In this document: piece after piece, positions 55,262 through 64,000 of the stretch
Layout of the letters: the number at the start of each line of letters is the position of its first letter
How positions within the stretch are numbered: the stretch's first letter is position 1
From: Bacillus sp. OV322
Lineage (GTDB): Bacteria; Bacillota; Bacilli; Bacillales; DSM-1321
Reading direction: 5' to 3'
NCBI RefSeq assembly: GCF_900112495.1
Contig: NZ_FOMA01000005.1
Span: 62,001-126,000 of the forward strand
Length of the DNA stretch: 64,000 bases
Notes under the pieces: generated by a model
What the model was told of the DNA's origin: nothing
Databases searched by the model: none
The model's input: the letters and a program-made list of their open reading frames with translations, nothing else
Made by a program: the position numbers and the translations under genes

Positions 55262-56233
55262 ATGATTAAAAAAATTGCTGTTTTAGGTGCAGGTACCATG
55301 GGGCATGGCATTGCAGAAGCTTTTGCCATGTATGGATATGACGTTAATCTGTACGATACTGACGAAAATAAATTAAAGGATGCTAAAAAGGAAATTGAAG
55401 AAGAACTGAAATTGTTAGCTCTAGAAAACTTTTTCGAGCCTCAGTCAGTCGGGTTAACTCTCGAAAGGATTACCTTATTTACGGATTTAAAGCAAACGGT
55501 CAAAGATTGTGATTATGTAATTGAGGCTGTACCTGAAATTTTAGAGCTAAAGCAAAAGCTTTTTAAGCAATTGGATGAATATTGTCCTTCGCATACAATA
55601 TTTGCAAGTAATACATCGAGTCTAAGTTTATCCAGTATGATGGAACTTATCAGTGATAAACGGAAAGAGCAAATGATTGTAAACCATTGGTATAATCCTG
55701 CCCATTTGATGCCACTAGTAGAACTATCTTATTTTGGAAATATGCCAGAACATCTTTTTAGAGAAATAGAACATTTATATCAGTCCATCAAAAAGCAAAC
55801 AGTTAAAGTTTTAAAGGATATACCAGGACTTATAGCTAACAGAATTCAACAAGGAATTGCACGGGAAGTTTTCTCTCTTATTGAAATGGGGGTCGCGACC
55901 CCGGATGATATTGATAAAGCACTAAAGTTTGGCCCGGCATTCAGATATGCTACAACAGGACAATTAGAGATTGCCGATTTGGGGGGCTTAGATATTTGGT
56001 GTACAGTTGGTGATAACTTGTTAAAGGTTATGGATCATTCTCAACATGCGAACGAGATGTTGAGGCAAAAAGTAGCGGCAGGGAAATTGGGCATTAAATC
56101 AGGAGAAGGATTTTATGACTATAAAAAAGATGAAATTGCTAGTATTAGGAAAAGGTTTGCAGAAAACTTGATACATCAACTTAAAGCCTCCCAATATTAT
56201 ATCGATAGGTCGTCGACAAAGAACCACACCTAA
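55262..56233 (+). CDS. 3-hydroxyacyl-CoA dehydrogenase-family enzyme (carnitine/gulonate dehydrogenase-like)
   Basis: The 323-residue NAD-dependent dehydrogenase has GAGTMG (9-14), catalytic-segment ASNTSSLSLSSMM, NHWYNPAHLMPLVEL with the catalytic His, and GLIANRIQQGI. The NHWYNPAHLMPLVE pattern and lone two-domain form fit L-carnitine/L-gulonate/3-hydroxy-acid dehydrogenases rather than beta-oxidation FadB. It would supply the 3-keto acid that the BKACE enzyme cleaves. Ribosome binding site AGAGG precedes ATG 55262. Confidence 0.87.
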   Translation: MIKKIAVLGAGTMGHGIAEAFAMYGYDVNLYDTDENKLKDAKKEIEEELKLLALENFFEPQSVGLTLERITLFTDLKQTVKDCDYVIEAVPEILELKQKLFKQLDEYCPSHTIFASNTSSLSLSSMMELISDKRKEQMIVNHWYNPAHLMPLVELSYFGNMPEHLFREIEHLYQSIKKQTVKVLKDIPGLIANRIQQGIAREVFSLIEMGVATPDDIDKALKFGPAFRYATTGQLEIADLGGLDIWCTVGDNLLKVMDHSQHANEMLRQKVAAGKLGIKSGEGFYDYKKDEIASIRKRFAENLIHQLKASQYYIDRSSTKNHT

Positions 56234-56439
56234 TAAACTAGATGATCGTAAAAATACAGCTGATAAATTCTAGAAACTCGACCCGTAATATTACAGTTGG
56301 AAATACTTTTGAGATTTTTGAAGATTGACTTCAAAAATTAGAAAGAAAATCGAAAGTCAATATGTCCTAATTACCTAATTCGAAAACGGAAGTTTATTAG
56401 AAATTCCAAGAATTAATCAAGGAATGGAGTGTTTATATT

Positions 56440-57762
56440 ATGCCACTTATAGCATTGGCTTTGGGAATCGTAATATTATTTATTTTAGTCATAGTTTTTA
56501 AGCTTAACGCGTTTTTATCACTCATTATATCTGCAATATTCGTAGGACTTTTCCAAGGGATGGATCCACTGGCTATTGTCACATCCATTGAAACTGGACT
56601 TGGAGGTACTCTGGGACATTTAGCGATCATTATTGGCTTGGGTGCCATTTTCGGGAAAATAATATCTGAAGGTGGGGGGGCCCACAGAATCGCAAGCACT
56701 CTAATTAAAATTTTTGGTGAAAAAAGAGTTGATTGGGCAATTTGCCTGGCCTCATTTCTTTTAGGGATTATATTATACTATGAAGTTAGTTACATTCTAA
56801 TAATTCCAATCGTATATACAGTAGCAGTTGAAGCAAAAGTGAAGCTGATGAAAGTGGGAATCCCGTTTCTGGCAGCAATATCTATAGCGCACGTCTTTTT
56901 ACCTCCACATCCAGGACCAACTGCAATTTCAGCCGCTTTAGGGGCAAATTTGGGTCTGGTTCTATTATATGGCTTTATTCTGGCGATTCCAGCTGCAATT
57001 ATTTTTGGACCATTATTCTCTAAGTTATATAAAAATTGGGATATTGAAATTCCAAACCATTTAGTATCAAAGCAAGAATTCAACATGGATGAAGTCCCAT
57101 CATTTGCAACTTCCCTTTTAACGACTTTGTTACCAGTTATTTTGATTTTAATAGGGGTTATTACACAATTTTCACTTCCTAAAACTTCCGCTATTTATAG
57201 AATATTAACCTTTATTGGTAATGCTGATATGGCCTTGCTTATATCGCTTCTCGTAGCAGTTTACATTTTCGGTTTACAGAAAAAAAGAAAGACGATGCCT
57301 CAAGTAATGAAAATTGTAGAACAGGCACTGATCTCTATGGGGGGAATCATATTCATCCTCGGCGGTGGTGGTGCATTTAAACAAGTTATTTTAGATAGTG
57401 GAATGGCAAAATATATTGCTCATTTTACAAGTGGATGGCATATCTCACCATTTATTCTGGCATGGATTATTGCGGCCATCATACGGATAGCCGTGGGGTC
57501 TGCAACAGTAACCGTTTTAACCACTGCAGGAATTATGTTGCCAATAGTAAACGCAACTGGTGTTAATCCTGAATTAATGGTACTAGCTATTGGAAGCGCT
57601 TCCATAGCTTGGGCTCCACCAAGTGATGTCTCTTTCTGGATGACAAAAGAATATTTTAACTTAACAATTGGACAAACGGTTAAAACGGTTTGCTTTATGT
57701 ACACCCTTGTTGCTATTTATGGAATACTTGGAGTATTAGCTTTGAATATGATAGTTGGATGA
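56440..57762 (+). CDS. GntP-family organic acid permease
   Basis: The 440-residue transporter of the gluconate:H+ symporter family has about 12 membrane segments and conserved glycine-rich loops (GAIFGKIISEGGGAHRIA, FLPPHPGPTAISAALGAN, AVGSATVTVLTTAGIMLP). Relatives import gluconate, hydroxybutyrate and other hydroxy acids, which agrees with neighbouring hydroxy-acid dehydrogenases and the BKACE enzyme. AAGGAATGGAG precedes ATG 56440. It shares the LacI operon, with a 206-bp gap after the dehydrogenase. Confidence 0.92.
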   Translation: MPLIALALGIVILFILVIVFKLNAFLSLIISAIFVGLFQGMDPLAIVTSIETGLGGTLGHLAIIIGLGAIFGKIISEGGGAHRIASTLIKIFGEKRVDWAICLASFLLGIILYYEVSYILIIPIVYTVAVEAKVKLMKVGIPFLAAISIAHVFLPPHPGPTAISAALGANLGLVLLYGFILAIPAAIIFGPLFSKLYKNWDIEIPNHLVSKQEFNMDEVPSFATSLLTTLLPVILILIGVITQFSLPKTSAIYRILTFIGNADMALLISLLVAVYIFGLQKKRKTMPQVMKIVEQALISMGGIIFILGGGGAFKQVILDSGMAKYIAHFTSGWHISPFILAWIIAAIIRIAVGSATVTVLTTAGIMLPIVNATGVNPELMVLAIGSASIAWAPPSDVSFWMTKEYFNLTIGQTVKTVCFMYTLVAIYGILGVLALNMIVG

Positions 57763-57789
57763 TTTTTAGTTTTTTAATTACTATTTGGG

Positions 57790-58222
57790 AGTGAAGTTGG
57801 AATCCGAAAAAGACACAGTCAGAGGCGGAGGACTAACAATTTCTGCAGAGGATTATAATTTATTCTCAGATGCATTTGTCTAGGAGGGCGTTGCGAAAAA
57901 GGCAAATCTTATCTGAAGATACTATCAATCTCATACGTAGAACCAGCTTAAAGGGCAATGCCTAAGTGATTATAGGAAATGGTCGTGTAGGAAGGGATTC
58001 AGATATGGAGTGGGGAGTATTTGTTGGATCGAATGCTGCGGCAGTACTCATGCTTGTGCCTTAAAACTCGCCCGTGGAGGCTCGGGCGTATCGGTCTTTA
58101 TTGACATTGCCAGCAGGCATTCCTATAACATACCATAAAAAGTTCTAAAACATGGAGCAGAAATGCTGAACAAACTGTATTCCACAATAAAAAATAAATC
58201 ATACAAAGTTCCAATTGGCTAA
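57790..58222 (+). pseudogene. Decayed coding sequence between permease and SDR
   Basis: Protein-like stretches remain in changing frames: ESEKDTVRGGGLTISAED ... YNLFSDAFV, IGNGRVGRDSDMEWGVFVG, LKLARGGSGVSVFIDIAS and LKHGAEMLNKLYSTIKNK ending KVPIG at about 58222. The parent family is not recognised. It was probably a sixth gene of the LacI-controlled cassette. Confidence 0.45.
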
Positions 58223-58304
58223 ATAATTGGCAAGGAAATCTGTGTCACTTGTATAGAAAGTATAGATTTTAAAGATTGAGAGATTTGAGAGGGGCCAATT
58301 TTTT

Positions 58305-59030
58305 ATGAAACTTAAAGGGAAAGTTGCCATTATTTCTGGTGGTGCTGGTGGAATAGGAAAAGAAACTAGTTTCTTATTTGCTTCCGAAGGTGCACATGTT
58401 GTTGTCGCAGATTATAATCAACGTTTAGCAGAAGTTACAGCAAAGGAGATTGATGGTATCGGATTTGGTGTAGATGTATCACAACGTGATCAAGTGGATT
58501 GGATGGTCAATAATGTTATCGATCGATTTGGAAAAATTGATATCTTAGTTAATAATGCTGGAATTACGATGGACTCCACTCTTGTAAAGATGACGCAGGA
58601 ACAATGGAATCAGGTTATATCGATTAATCAAACGGGTGTTTTTCATTGTACACAGGCCGTTGTCCCCCATATGATTCAAGAGGGGTACGGCAGAGTTATC
58701 AATACGAGTAGTATAGTTGGAAGAATGGGTAACTTTGGACAAACTAATTATGCAGCAACGAAAGCAGCCGTTATTGCAATGACTCAAACTTGGGCAAAAG
58801 AACTAGGGAGGAAAGGAATTAATGTTAATGCTGTTGCTCCAGGCTTTATTATGAGCCCAATGACAGAAAAAATGCCAGAAAAAATACTTAACGGAATGAA
58901 AGAGAAGGTATCATTACAAAGGCTTGGAACAACAAGAGATATTGCCAATACTTATTTATTCTTGGCAACTGATGATTCCAGCTACATCAACGGAGCAGTT
59001 ATCCCGGTAGACGGAGGTCTTTCTATATAA
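58305..59030 (+). CDS. SDR-family 3-oxoacyl-ACP/acetoacetyl-CoA reductase-like
   Basis: The 241-residue FabG/PhaB-type SDR has GGAGGIG at 12-18, NNAGI at 83-87, and catalytic Ser135, Tyr149, Lys153. In this context it likely acts on a 3-hydroxy/3-keto acid or its CoA ester, not fatty acid synthesis. GAGAGGGG precedes ATG 58305. A strong terminator at 59055-59083 closes the cassette. Confidence 0.88.
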   Translation: MKLKGKVAIISGGAGGIGKETSFLFASEGAHVVVADYNQRLAEVTAKEIDGIGFGVDVSQRDQVDWMVNNVIDRFGKIDILVNNAGITMDSTLVKMTQEQWNQVISINQTGVFHCTQAVVPHMIQEGYGRVINTSSIVGRMGNFGQTNYAATKAAVIAMTQTWAKELGRKGINVNAVAPGFIMSPMTEKMPEKILNGMKEKVSLQRLGTTRDIANTYLFLATDDSSYINGAVIPVDGGLSI

Positions 59031-59054
59031 TACTTTGATAGATTCATCATAATT

Positions 59055-59083
59055 GCCCATTTTAATTATGAATGGGCTTTTTT
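59055..59083 (+). terminator. Terminator of the LacI-controlled cassette
   Basis: GCCCATT-TTAATTATG-AATGGGC followed by six T residues. Confidence 0.85.
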
Positions 59084-59493
59084 AATGTACTTTATTGTTT
59101 GTAAGAGAAATATAAGTCACTGAGTTCAACGTTGCGTAATATACTTATTTTAAGAAAATTGTAGGTGCTGCTTTGAAATTAAATGTCCCGATAATGGCAG
59201 CTGCATCCTTCCTTGATATATCCAACAAGAACTAACGATTTGACAGAAGGTAATTTTTCCTTTGTCTAGATCCTCAATAAGGTTAAAACCAGAAATCCGG
59301 CAACAATTGAAATTTGGAGGGTTCGAGCATTTAAAAAAAGTAGCAAAGGAGAGGAGACGTACCTCATAGATATATCGCAATGTCTGGATTCGGAGGTTGA
59401 TTGAGGATTTTTGAGGTAGGACTTGTAATTATTGTTTTTGACGAGCAGGCGGAGATTCCGATTGTTGGGACTCATAGTAGGTAAATTGCTCCA
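59084..59493. other. Intergenic region with coding scraps
   Basis: Short protein-like stretches on the plus strand (NPATIEIWRVRAFKKSSKGE ... ETYLIDISQCLDSEVD, ending at about 59402) lack a start. No intact gene or clear signal is seen. Confidence 0.35.
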
Positions 59494-59824
59494 ATGACAA
59501 AGATTACATTAACCGATTTTACTCATTTATTGGAAGAAATGAATGAATTAAAAAGAAACACTCGATTAAGAGAAATTCAGCACATAAAAGCTCTGTTATA
59601 TGATATTGTTGAATCGGATGAAGGAGAGAGAAGAAAGGTAGCTAACCTAGTCAGAGACGATGAAGAATATAACGGTGACGAAATAGTTGTTGCTATTACA
59701 AAAATGAATGCGTAATCACTGGAGAAATAAAAGAAACGAACTTGACAGTAGCCAATGGAAAAATCACATTAAGTAGGAATGGTGCTGAAGAATTATTGAA
59801 AGAACTGCAAGAAAACCTTAAGTA
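59494..59824 (+). pseudogene. Small hypothetical gene, probably split by a frameshift
   Basis: The first frame encodes 73 residues (MTKITLTDFTHLLEEMNELK ... VVAITKMNA) and ends at 59715. The overlapping next frame continues ITGEIKETNLTVANGKITLS ... ELLKELQENLK to 59824 with no start of its own, so a single base change near 59712 probably divided one 110-residue protein. There is no ribosome binding site before ATG 59494. No family is recognised. Confidence 0.4.
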
Positions 59825-59884
59825 AACCTTACTTAATAATTTTAGAATAATTAAAAAATTCGATTAATTATTTTCCGGAAGGGT

Positions 59885-60451
59885 GTGTGTAATATATTAT
59901 CAACTAAGGTTTTTACTTATAAATCTAAGGATGGAAAGACAGTAATAATTAGAGAAGCTAAAGAACAGGATGCAGAAAGAATACTAAATTCTGCTCCAAA
60001 AGCTTTAATGAACGCTCCATACATGCTTAGTACGGTTGAGGATGTAAAGAAGATGAGTGTTGATGCTATTCAAAAAACATTAAAAACTTATAATGAAAAT
60101 CCAAATTATGTACAGTTTATTGCTGAAGTTGATGGTAAGTTAGTCGGTACAATAGATTTTAAGAACGGAAATAAAGAAAAAATTAGTCATCAAGGGGCTT
60201 TTGCGATGACCATACTACCAGAATATCGAAATTATGGTATTGGAAGAGCTCTTCTAGAAACGTTAATTAATTGGGCTAAAAATAAGAGGAAGATTGAAAA
60301 AGTTTGTCTTGAGGTAATGGAAGATAATTTAGGTGCAATCCAGTTATATAAGAATCTAGGCTTTTTTGAAGAGGGTAGAAAAGCAAAGGGTGTAAAATTG
60401 GATGACGGCTATCAAGATTTAATATTAATGGCTTTATTCGTTTCAAATTGA
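59885..60451 (+). CDS. GNAT-family N-acetyltransferase
   Basis: The 188-residue protein has the GNAT fold: N-terminal VIIREAKEQDAERIL, the acetyl-CoA motif A region AMTILPEYRNYGIGRALLET, and the C-terminal NLGAIQLYKNLGFFEEGRKA. Several GNATs of this shape acetylate ribosomal or small-molecule amines; the substrate is unknown. GTG 59885 is the available start, with GGAAGGG very close upstream, so the exact start is uncertain. Confidence 0.82.
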   Translation: MCNILSTKVFTYKSKDGKTVIIREAKEQDAERILNSAPKALMNAPYMLSTVEDVKKMSVDAIQKTLKTYNENPNYVQFIAEVDGKLVGTIDFKNGNKEKISHQGAFAMTILPEYRNYGIGRALLETLINWAKNKRKIEKVCLEVMEDNLGAIQLYKNLGFFEEGRKAKGVKLDDGYQDLILMALFVSN

Positions 60452-60682
60452 ACATTATTCAACAATTGGGCGCTTATATATGTAGTAACTTTATTTTACC
60501 ACCATCCAAAACAGGACGGGAATATGGTTTTGGAAGTAATGAACTTTTAACAACTTGTTATAATCTTGACAACGACAAAACCATTGTTAGTAAAATGATT
60601 GTTAATAGTTGTTTGTATCTACTAAAACAACATGAAGAACTTAGAACGTCCAGTTATGGTAAATAAAATAAGGAGATATAGA

Positions 60683-61192
60683 ATGCGGGAGAAAAAAGTT
60701 CGAGGAGTTAAGCGAAATTCTAATAATATGATTAAACGAATTGAAGAACACACATTGGAATTTCCAACAGAATTCTACCAAGATTATTGGCATCTGCACC
60801 TGCCAGTTGCTCAAGACTTTATTAGTTCAGAAAAAACACCAAACAAGGTCAAGCGACTATGCATTCAAACACTAATTGATAGAGCAGAACATTTAATTAG
60901 ATTGAAGCCAGGTAACGAAGAAAGATATAGAGTTGTGGTCGCTGTGGATTTTCCTGATATGTGGGGTTCTCAGATTATTGTATTTAAAGGTGACTCTTAT
61001 TTTAAAGATTTCTTTAACAGGAATGACGAATATCAAAAGTGGCTTCAACTATCTGATAATAGAAATATTCAAGCTGAATGGGCATTATCTGTTCCTAATG
61101 AACTGCAAATATCAGGTTTTAAAGAAGTAATTAATGATGAAGATGGATACCACTATGAAGGTGAAATTTGGTTTATTGGGGAATTAATATAA
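60683..61192 (+). CDS. DUF3916-like hypothetical protein
   Basis: The 169-residue protein begins MREKKVRGVKRNSNNMIKRI and contains EFYQDYWHLHLPVAQDFISS and WALSVPNELQISGFKEV, a pattern I associate with the DUF3916 family of Bacillus proteins that sometimes act as immunity-like or stand-alone proteins. No catalytic motif is visible. ATG 60683 is supported by AAGGAGATAT 3-8 bp upstream; the open extension from 60632 is not. Confidence 0.65.
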   Translation: MREKKVRGVKRNSNNMIKRIEEHTLEFPTEFYQDYWHLHLPVAQDFISSEKTPNKVKRLCIQTLIDRAEHLIRLKPGNEERYRVVVAVDFPDMWGSQIIVFKGDSYFKDFFNRNDEYQKWLQLSDNRNIQAEWALSVPNELQISGFKEVINDEDGYHYEGEIWFIGELI

Positions 61193-61354
61193 ACTTAAAG
61201 GGACAGCAAAATTCGTATGTGCCTTTTTTGGTTCTCCGTTAAATGTTTTCACCCGTAACCAATTCAGATTCCAATTTCTTTATACTGCTGAGAAAGTAAA
61301 ATTTTAGCCCGAAAGTGTTCAAAAGTATGGGTCTCATTATGCTGATAAAAAACC

Positions 61355-61406
61355 AAAAAAGACAGAAGCTAGGATGCTTTAAGTGCCCAAAGCCTTGTCT
61401 TTTTTT
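61355..61406 (-). terminator. Terminator of the CcdC-like gene
   Basis: AAAAAAGACA-GAAGC ... TTGTCTTTTTTT, inverted repeat around a loop of about 30 bases. Confidence 0.65.
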
Positions 61407-61407
61407 G

Positions 61408-61947
61408 TTAGCTAATCAGTGTGGTTTTGTTTTCCTGGTTCTTAATTTTCCCTTTTTTATAAACAAACAGATAAAAGCCAATGTAATAAACAACCAGAAT
61501 GAAAAAAACTGCGATTGTTAATGGATCTTTCATGAAATGCTGGGAGTACTGAGTGCTGTTTAAGCTGTTCTTCTGCTGTCCCATCATTTGTATAAGAATA
61601 AGAAAACGGAATATAAATCGGCTCAGGAATAGAAGGAGTACAAGAGATTCTACCCATATGGAAGTCCTGTAATAGATGATGCCGCTGCGTAATTCAAAGG
61701 TGCTGTGCCTGATTCCGTAGAACAGCAGAATCCCGCCCAGAGCTATTCCAATGAGTGTATAAACAAAGGAAATAGGGTGGTTTACACAACTGGCGATTAA
61801 TAAAATGGCCAATAATGAAAAAATGAGAGTCCTCGCGATCAGCCTTCTTGCTTTATAAGGCTGAAAACCAATGGAACGCCTGATCCTGCGATATAAAAAG
61901 AATCCTACGATTAAAAACACATACAAAAATTGGAAGTGATCGTTCAA
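61408..61947 (-). CDS. CcdC-like (DUF1453) membrane protein
   Basis: The 179-residue integral membrane protein has four to five segments and the basic signature FFLYRRIRRSIGFQPYKARR after the first segment, as in CcdC/DUF1453-type proteins linked to cytochrome c maturation loci in Bacillus, although no ccdA is nearby. TTG 61947 is the start. It ends in a short basic tail (YKKGKIKNQENK). This is the intact twin of the pseudogene at 8772-9312. Confidence 0.78.
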   Translation of the reverse strand: MNDHFQFLYVFLIVGFFLYRRIRRSIGFQPYKARRLIARTLIFSLLAILLIASCVNHPISFVYTLIGIALGGILLFYGIRHSTFELRSGIIYYRTSIWVESLVLLLFLSRFIFRFLILIQMMGQQKNSLNSTQYSQHFMKDPLTIAVFFILVVYYIGFYLFVYKKGKIKNQENKTTLIS

Positions 61948-62131
61948 TATTATCCCGCCTTTAAGGATTACTCTGCTGAATTTTGTGATATTGGAAATTT
62001 GAAATTCAACATCTGCTAATATTATACATTTTAAAGGGTGAAATGTTTTATTTTTTTTAGTTATTCTATAAACCGGATTAGCGGAAATATTCGGTGGTAT
62101 ATAATAATAAAAATGGCTGGGAGGAATTAAT

Positions 62132-63814
62132 TTGTCATCTTTACAAAATTTTAATCAAAACGCCACTCTTGGCGATTTTTTATTTGACTGCTTAAAAAAA
62201 GAAGGTATTACACATATTTTCGGGATACCGGGTGATTATAATTTCACCCTTTTAGATACATTGGAAAATAGAAATGACATGACTTTCATTAACGCGAAGA
62301 ATGAGCTGAATGCAGGATACGCTGCAGATGGATATGCCAGGGAAAAAGGAATTGCAGCAATGATCACGACGTTTGGAGTAGGAGAAATGAGTGCATGTAA
62401 TGCTGTCGCAGGGGCTTATAGTGAAAGTGTGCCTATTATCCATATTGTCGGTTCACCAAAATCAGGGGACCAGCAATCCAAAAAGCTGATGCACCATACA
62501 CTTATGGACGGTGATTATGATGTATTCAGGAAAGTGTACGAAAATATTACTGAATACACAGCGATACTAACGCCGGAAAATGCCGCATGGGAAATTCCAG
62601 CTGCTATAATGACGGCAAAGAAAACAAAAAAGCCGGTGTATTTGTCGGTCAGTATTGATTTAGTCACAAAACCAATACAAAAACTTTCCGGTCAGCAAAA
62701 TGAGCCTGTGAAAACAAATGACGAGTCTCTGAAGGCCGCCATTAATCATGCAGGGAAGCTTCTGGAAAATGCCAATAATGCTGCCATATTAACTGATAGG
62801 GATACAATGCGTTTTGGATTGCAAAAACAAGTAAAGGAATTTGCAGAACATGCAAAACTGCCTGTTGCCCAAACCATGCAGGGAAAGGGAGGCTTTGATG
62901 AAACTCATCCTCTGTATACTGGAATGTATAATGGCCAGTTCGGCAGTGAGGCCGTAAAACGGATTATTGAAGAAGCTGATTGCCTTTTTATCGTAGGCCC
63001 GGTTTGGTCAGATGTTAATACAGCCAATTTCACTGCTGAACTCAATAGGGAAAATATTATTGAAATCTATCCAGATTCAGTAAAAGTGGGACAAGCACAA
63101 TACATGAACATCCTGGCCAGTGATATGCTTCTTTCCCTGATGGAACTGCAGTATCAAGATACTGAGCCAGCAATAAAACCTGAATTTCCTTATGAACGTA
63201 CATCATTTGAACGAGAACAGCTCTTAGAAGCAAGCACATACTATCCTATAATAGAAAATAGGCTTAAGGAAAATGACATTGTTGTTGCTGAAACAGGGAC
63301 ATTTTCTTATGGCGTATCACAAATCCGGTTGCCCAAAGGGGCATCTTATATTGCCCAGGGAGGCTGGCAAAGCATCGGCTATGGAATCCCGGCGGCTTTC
63401 GGCGCCTGCATGGCATCTGGAAATCGGCGTGTCCTGCTATTTACCGGCGACGGCTCGCTGCAGCTGACAGTACAGGAGATTAGTTCCATGCTTGAAAATG
63501 ACTGCAAGCCAATTATATTTATTTTGAATAACAAAGGATATACAATTGAAAAATATTTAAATGTAAAAACAAAAAATCAAGATTACAATAATATTCCTGA
63601 ATGGAAATACGAAAAACTGACTGAAATTTTTGGAGAAGGGGCCTTATATAAGAGTGCTGAAACAAATGGAGAGCTGGAGGATGCCATTTCAGCTGCGGAA
63701 AATGCGGATAAACTGGTGATCATTGAAATGATCGTGAAAGATCCGCTTGATGGCCCGGAATATCTTGTTAAAATGCGCAGCTTTCTGGAAGAACAAGAAA
63801 AACAGCAGGCCTAA
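62132..63814 (+). CDS. Thiamine-diphosphate 2-keto acid decarboxylase (indolepyruvate/pyruvate decarboxylase type)
   Basis: The 560-residue enzyme has the three-domain ThDP fold: catalytic Glu region NAKNELNAGYAADGYARE, the decarboxylase HH pair KLMHHTLMDGDYDVF, and the ThDP/Mg motif GDGSLQLTVQEIS ... NNKGYTIEKYLN. The His-His pair and length place it with pyruvate, indolepyruvate and branched-chain keto acid decarboxylases, rather than acetolactate synthases. It yields an aldehyde and CO2. TTG 62132 has GGGAGGAATT upstream. It is a single gene. Confidence 0.9.
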   Translation: MSSLQNFNQNATLGDFLFDCLKKEGITHIFGIPGDYNFTLLDTLENRNDMTFINAKNELNAGYAADGYAREKGIAAMITTFGVGEMSACNAVAGAYSESVPIIHIVGSPKSGDQQSKKLMHHTLMDGDYDVFRKVYENITEYTAILTPENAAWEIPAAIMTAKKTKKPVYLSVSIDLVTKPIQKLSGQQNEPVKTNDESLKAAINHAGKLLENANNAAILTDRDTMRFGLQKQVKEFAEHAKLPVAQTMQGKGGFDETHPLYTGMYNGQFGSEAVKRIIEEADCLFIVGPVWSDVNTANFTAELNRENIIEIYPDSVKVGQAQYMNILASDMLLSLMELQYQDTEPAIKPEFPYERTSFEREQLLEASTYYPIIENRLKENDIVVAETGTFSYGVSQIRLPKGASYIAQGGWQSIGYGIPAAFGACMASGNRRVLLFTGDGSLQLTVQEISSMLENDCKPIIFILNNKGYTIEKYLNVKTKNQDYNNIPEWKYEKLTEIFGEGALYKSAETNGELEDAISAAENADKLVIIEMIVKDPLDGPEYLVKMRSFLEEQEKQQA

Positions 63815-63879
63815 AGAGAGAATGTTGTAAACAATTCATGATCCGCTTATATTGTTTGAGGAAAAGTCCCTAATTAAGA

Positions 63880-64000
63880 TTAGCCTCTTTTGATATCTAT
63901 TTTCAGCCAGTCGTTAATACTGCTGAGCCCTTTATAATCACAAAGTATATCTGAATGATCATGAAGGTACCTTTCGCCGATTAAAGTAAGCTCTGCAGTG
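63880..64000 (-). CDS. 3' end of a minus-strand gene (partial)
   Basis: The last 39 codons of a frame entering from beyond the window end at TAA 63880: AELTLIGERYLHDHSDILCD ... INDWLKIDIKRG. The gene is cut off by the window end and the family is not recognised. Confidence 0.5.
   Translation of the reverse strand, partial: TAELTLIGERYLHDHSDILCDYKGLSSINDWLKIDIKRG

Larger units (their letters stand above)
61340..61975. repeat. Direct repeat copy 2 (CcdC-like locus)
   Basis: Matches 8705-9340 over about 636 bp, same orientation, with the intact gene. The boundaries coincide with the gene's terminator on one side and GGATTACTCTG on the other. Confidence 0.85.

Noticed and set aside
60448..60666. 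72-codon open frame between the GNAT and DUF3916-like genes
   Set aside because: TTG start inside the GNAT stop region without a ribosome binding site. Possibly a coding relic (LPPSKTGREYGFGSNELL) but not supportable as a gene.

Overview
The window comes from a low-G+C, endospore-forming Bacillaceae chromosome. The evidence is a cotJABC spore-coat operon, an RsbR-type stressosome protein, a KatX-like catalase, an IDEAL-domain protein, a sigma-54 (SigL) regulated operon, Bacillus-style ribosome binding sites and many TTG/GTG starts. I see no rRNA, tRNA or CRISPR array. Much of the window is accessory: catabolic cassettes, each with its own regulator or transporter, separated by decayed genes and insertion-sequence debris.

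Layout. 1-8.6 kb: small hypothetical proteins, an RsbR paralogue, cotJA-cotJB-cotJC, an SRPBCC/ArsR pair and a membrane-anchored Mrr-like protein. 8.7-9.34 kb holds a broken copy of a CcdC-like membrane gene whose intact paralogue lies at 61.4-61.9 kb in the same orientation; these roughly 636-bp direct repeats bracket about 52 kb. 9.7-12.3 kb: catalase, then relics including the C-terminus of a type I restriction subunit HsdR. 12.3-17.4 kb: a sugar/polyol cassette (GPH symporter, FGGY kinase, SDR) divergent from a ROK repressor. 17.5 kb: a cold-shock gene with a compensated double frameshift. 18.4-27.1 kb: a PAS/AAA+ sigma-54 activator followed by a perfect -24/-12 promoter and hyuA-hyuB-carbamoylase-NCS1 permease, a hydantoin-type utilisation operon. 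27.6 kb: a zinc-ribbon gene behind a LexA-like operator.

28.5-31.6 kb: an AT-rich pair made of a PIN-like protein and an atypical reverse transcriptase (YTDD active site, helical C-terminus, acidic tandem repeat). This is the best candidate here for an undescribed antiviral system. 31.8-34.4 kb: kduD, a zinc alcohol dehydrogenase and a GntR/FCD regulator, facing an orphaned promoter region. 36.0-45.3 kb: a second hyuA-hyuB pair, visibly richer in G+C, with a complete spermidine/putrescine-type ABC importer and an M20 amidohydrolase.

45.4-51.5 kb: IS3 relic, aldo/keto reductase, divergent SDR, DJ-1 relic, thioredoxin, Rrf2 regulator, IDEAL-domain protein, and a thiolase relic split by a 52-bp hairpin insertion. 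51.8-59.0 kb: a LacI-regulated cassette (BKACE/DUF849, PanE-like reductase, 3-hydroxyacyl-CoA-dehydrogenase-like enzyme, GntP permease, FabG-like SDR) probably degrading a 3-hydroxy/3-keto acid through CoA chemistry. 59.5-64 kb: relics, a GNAT, a DUF3916-like protein, the intact CcdC-like gene, an indolepyruvate/2-keto-acid decarboxylase, and the 3' end of a minus-strand gene.
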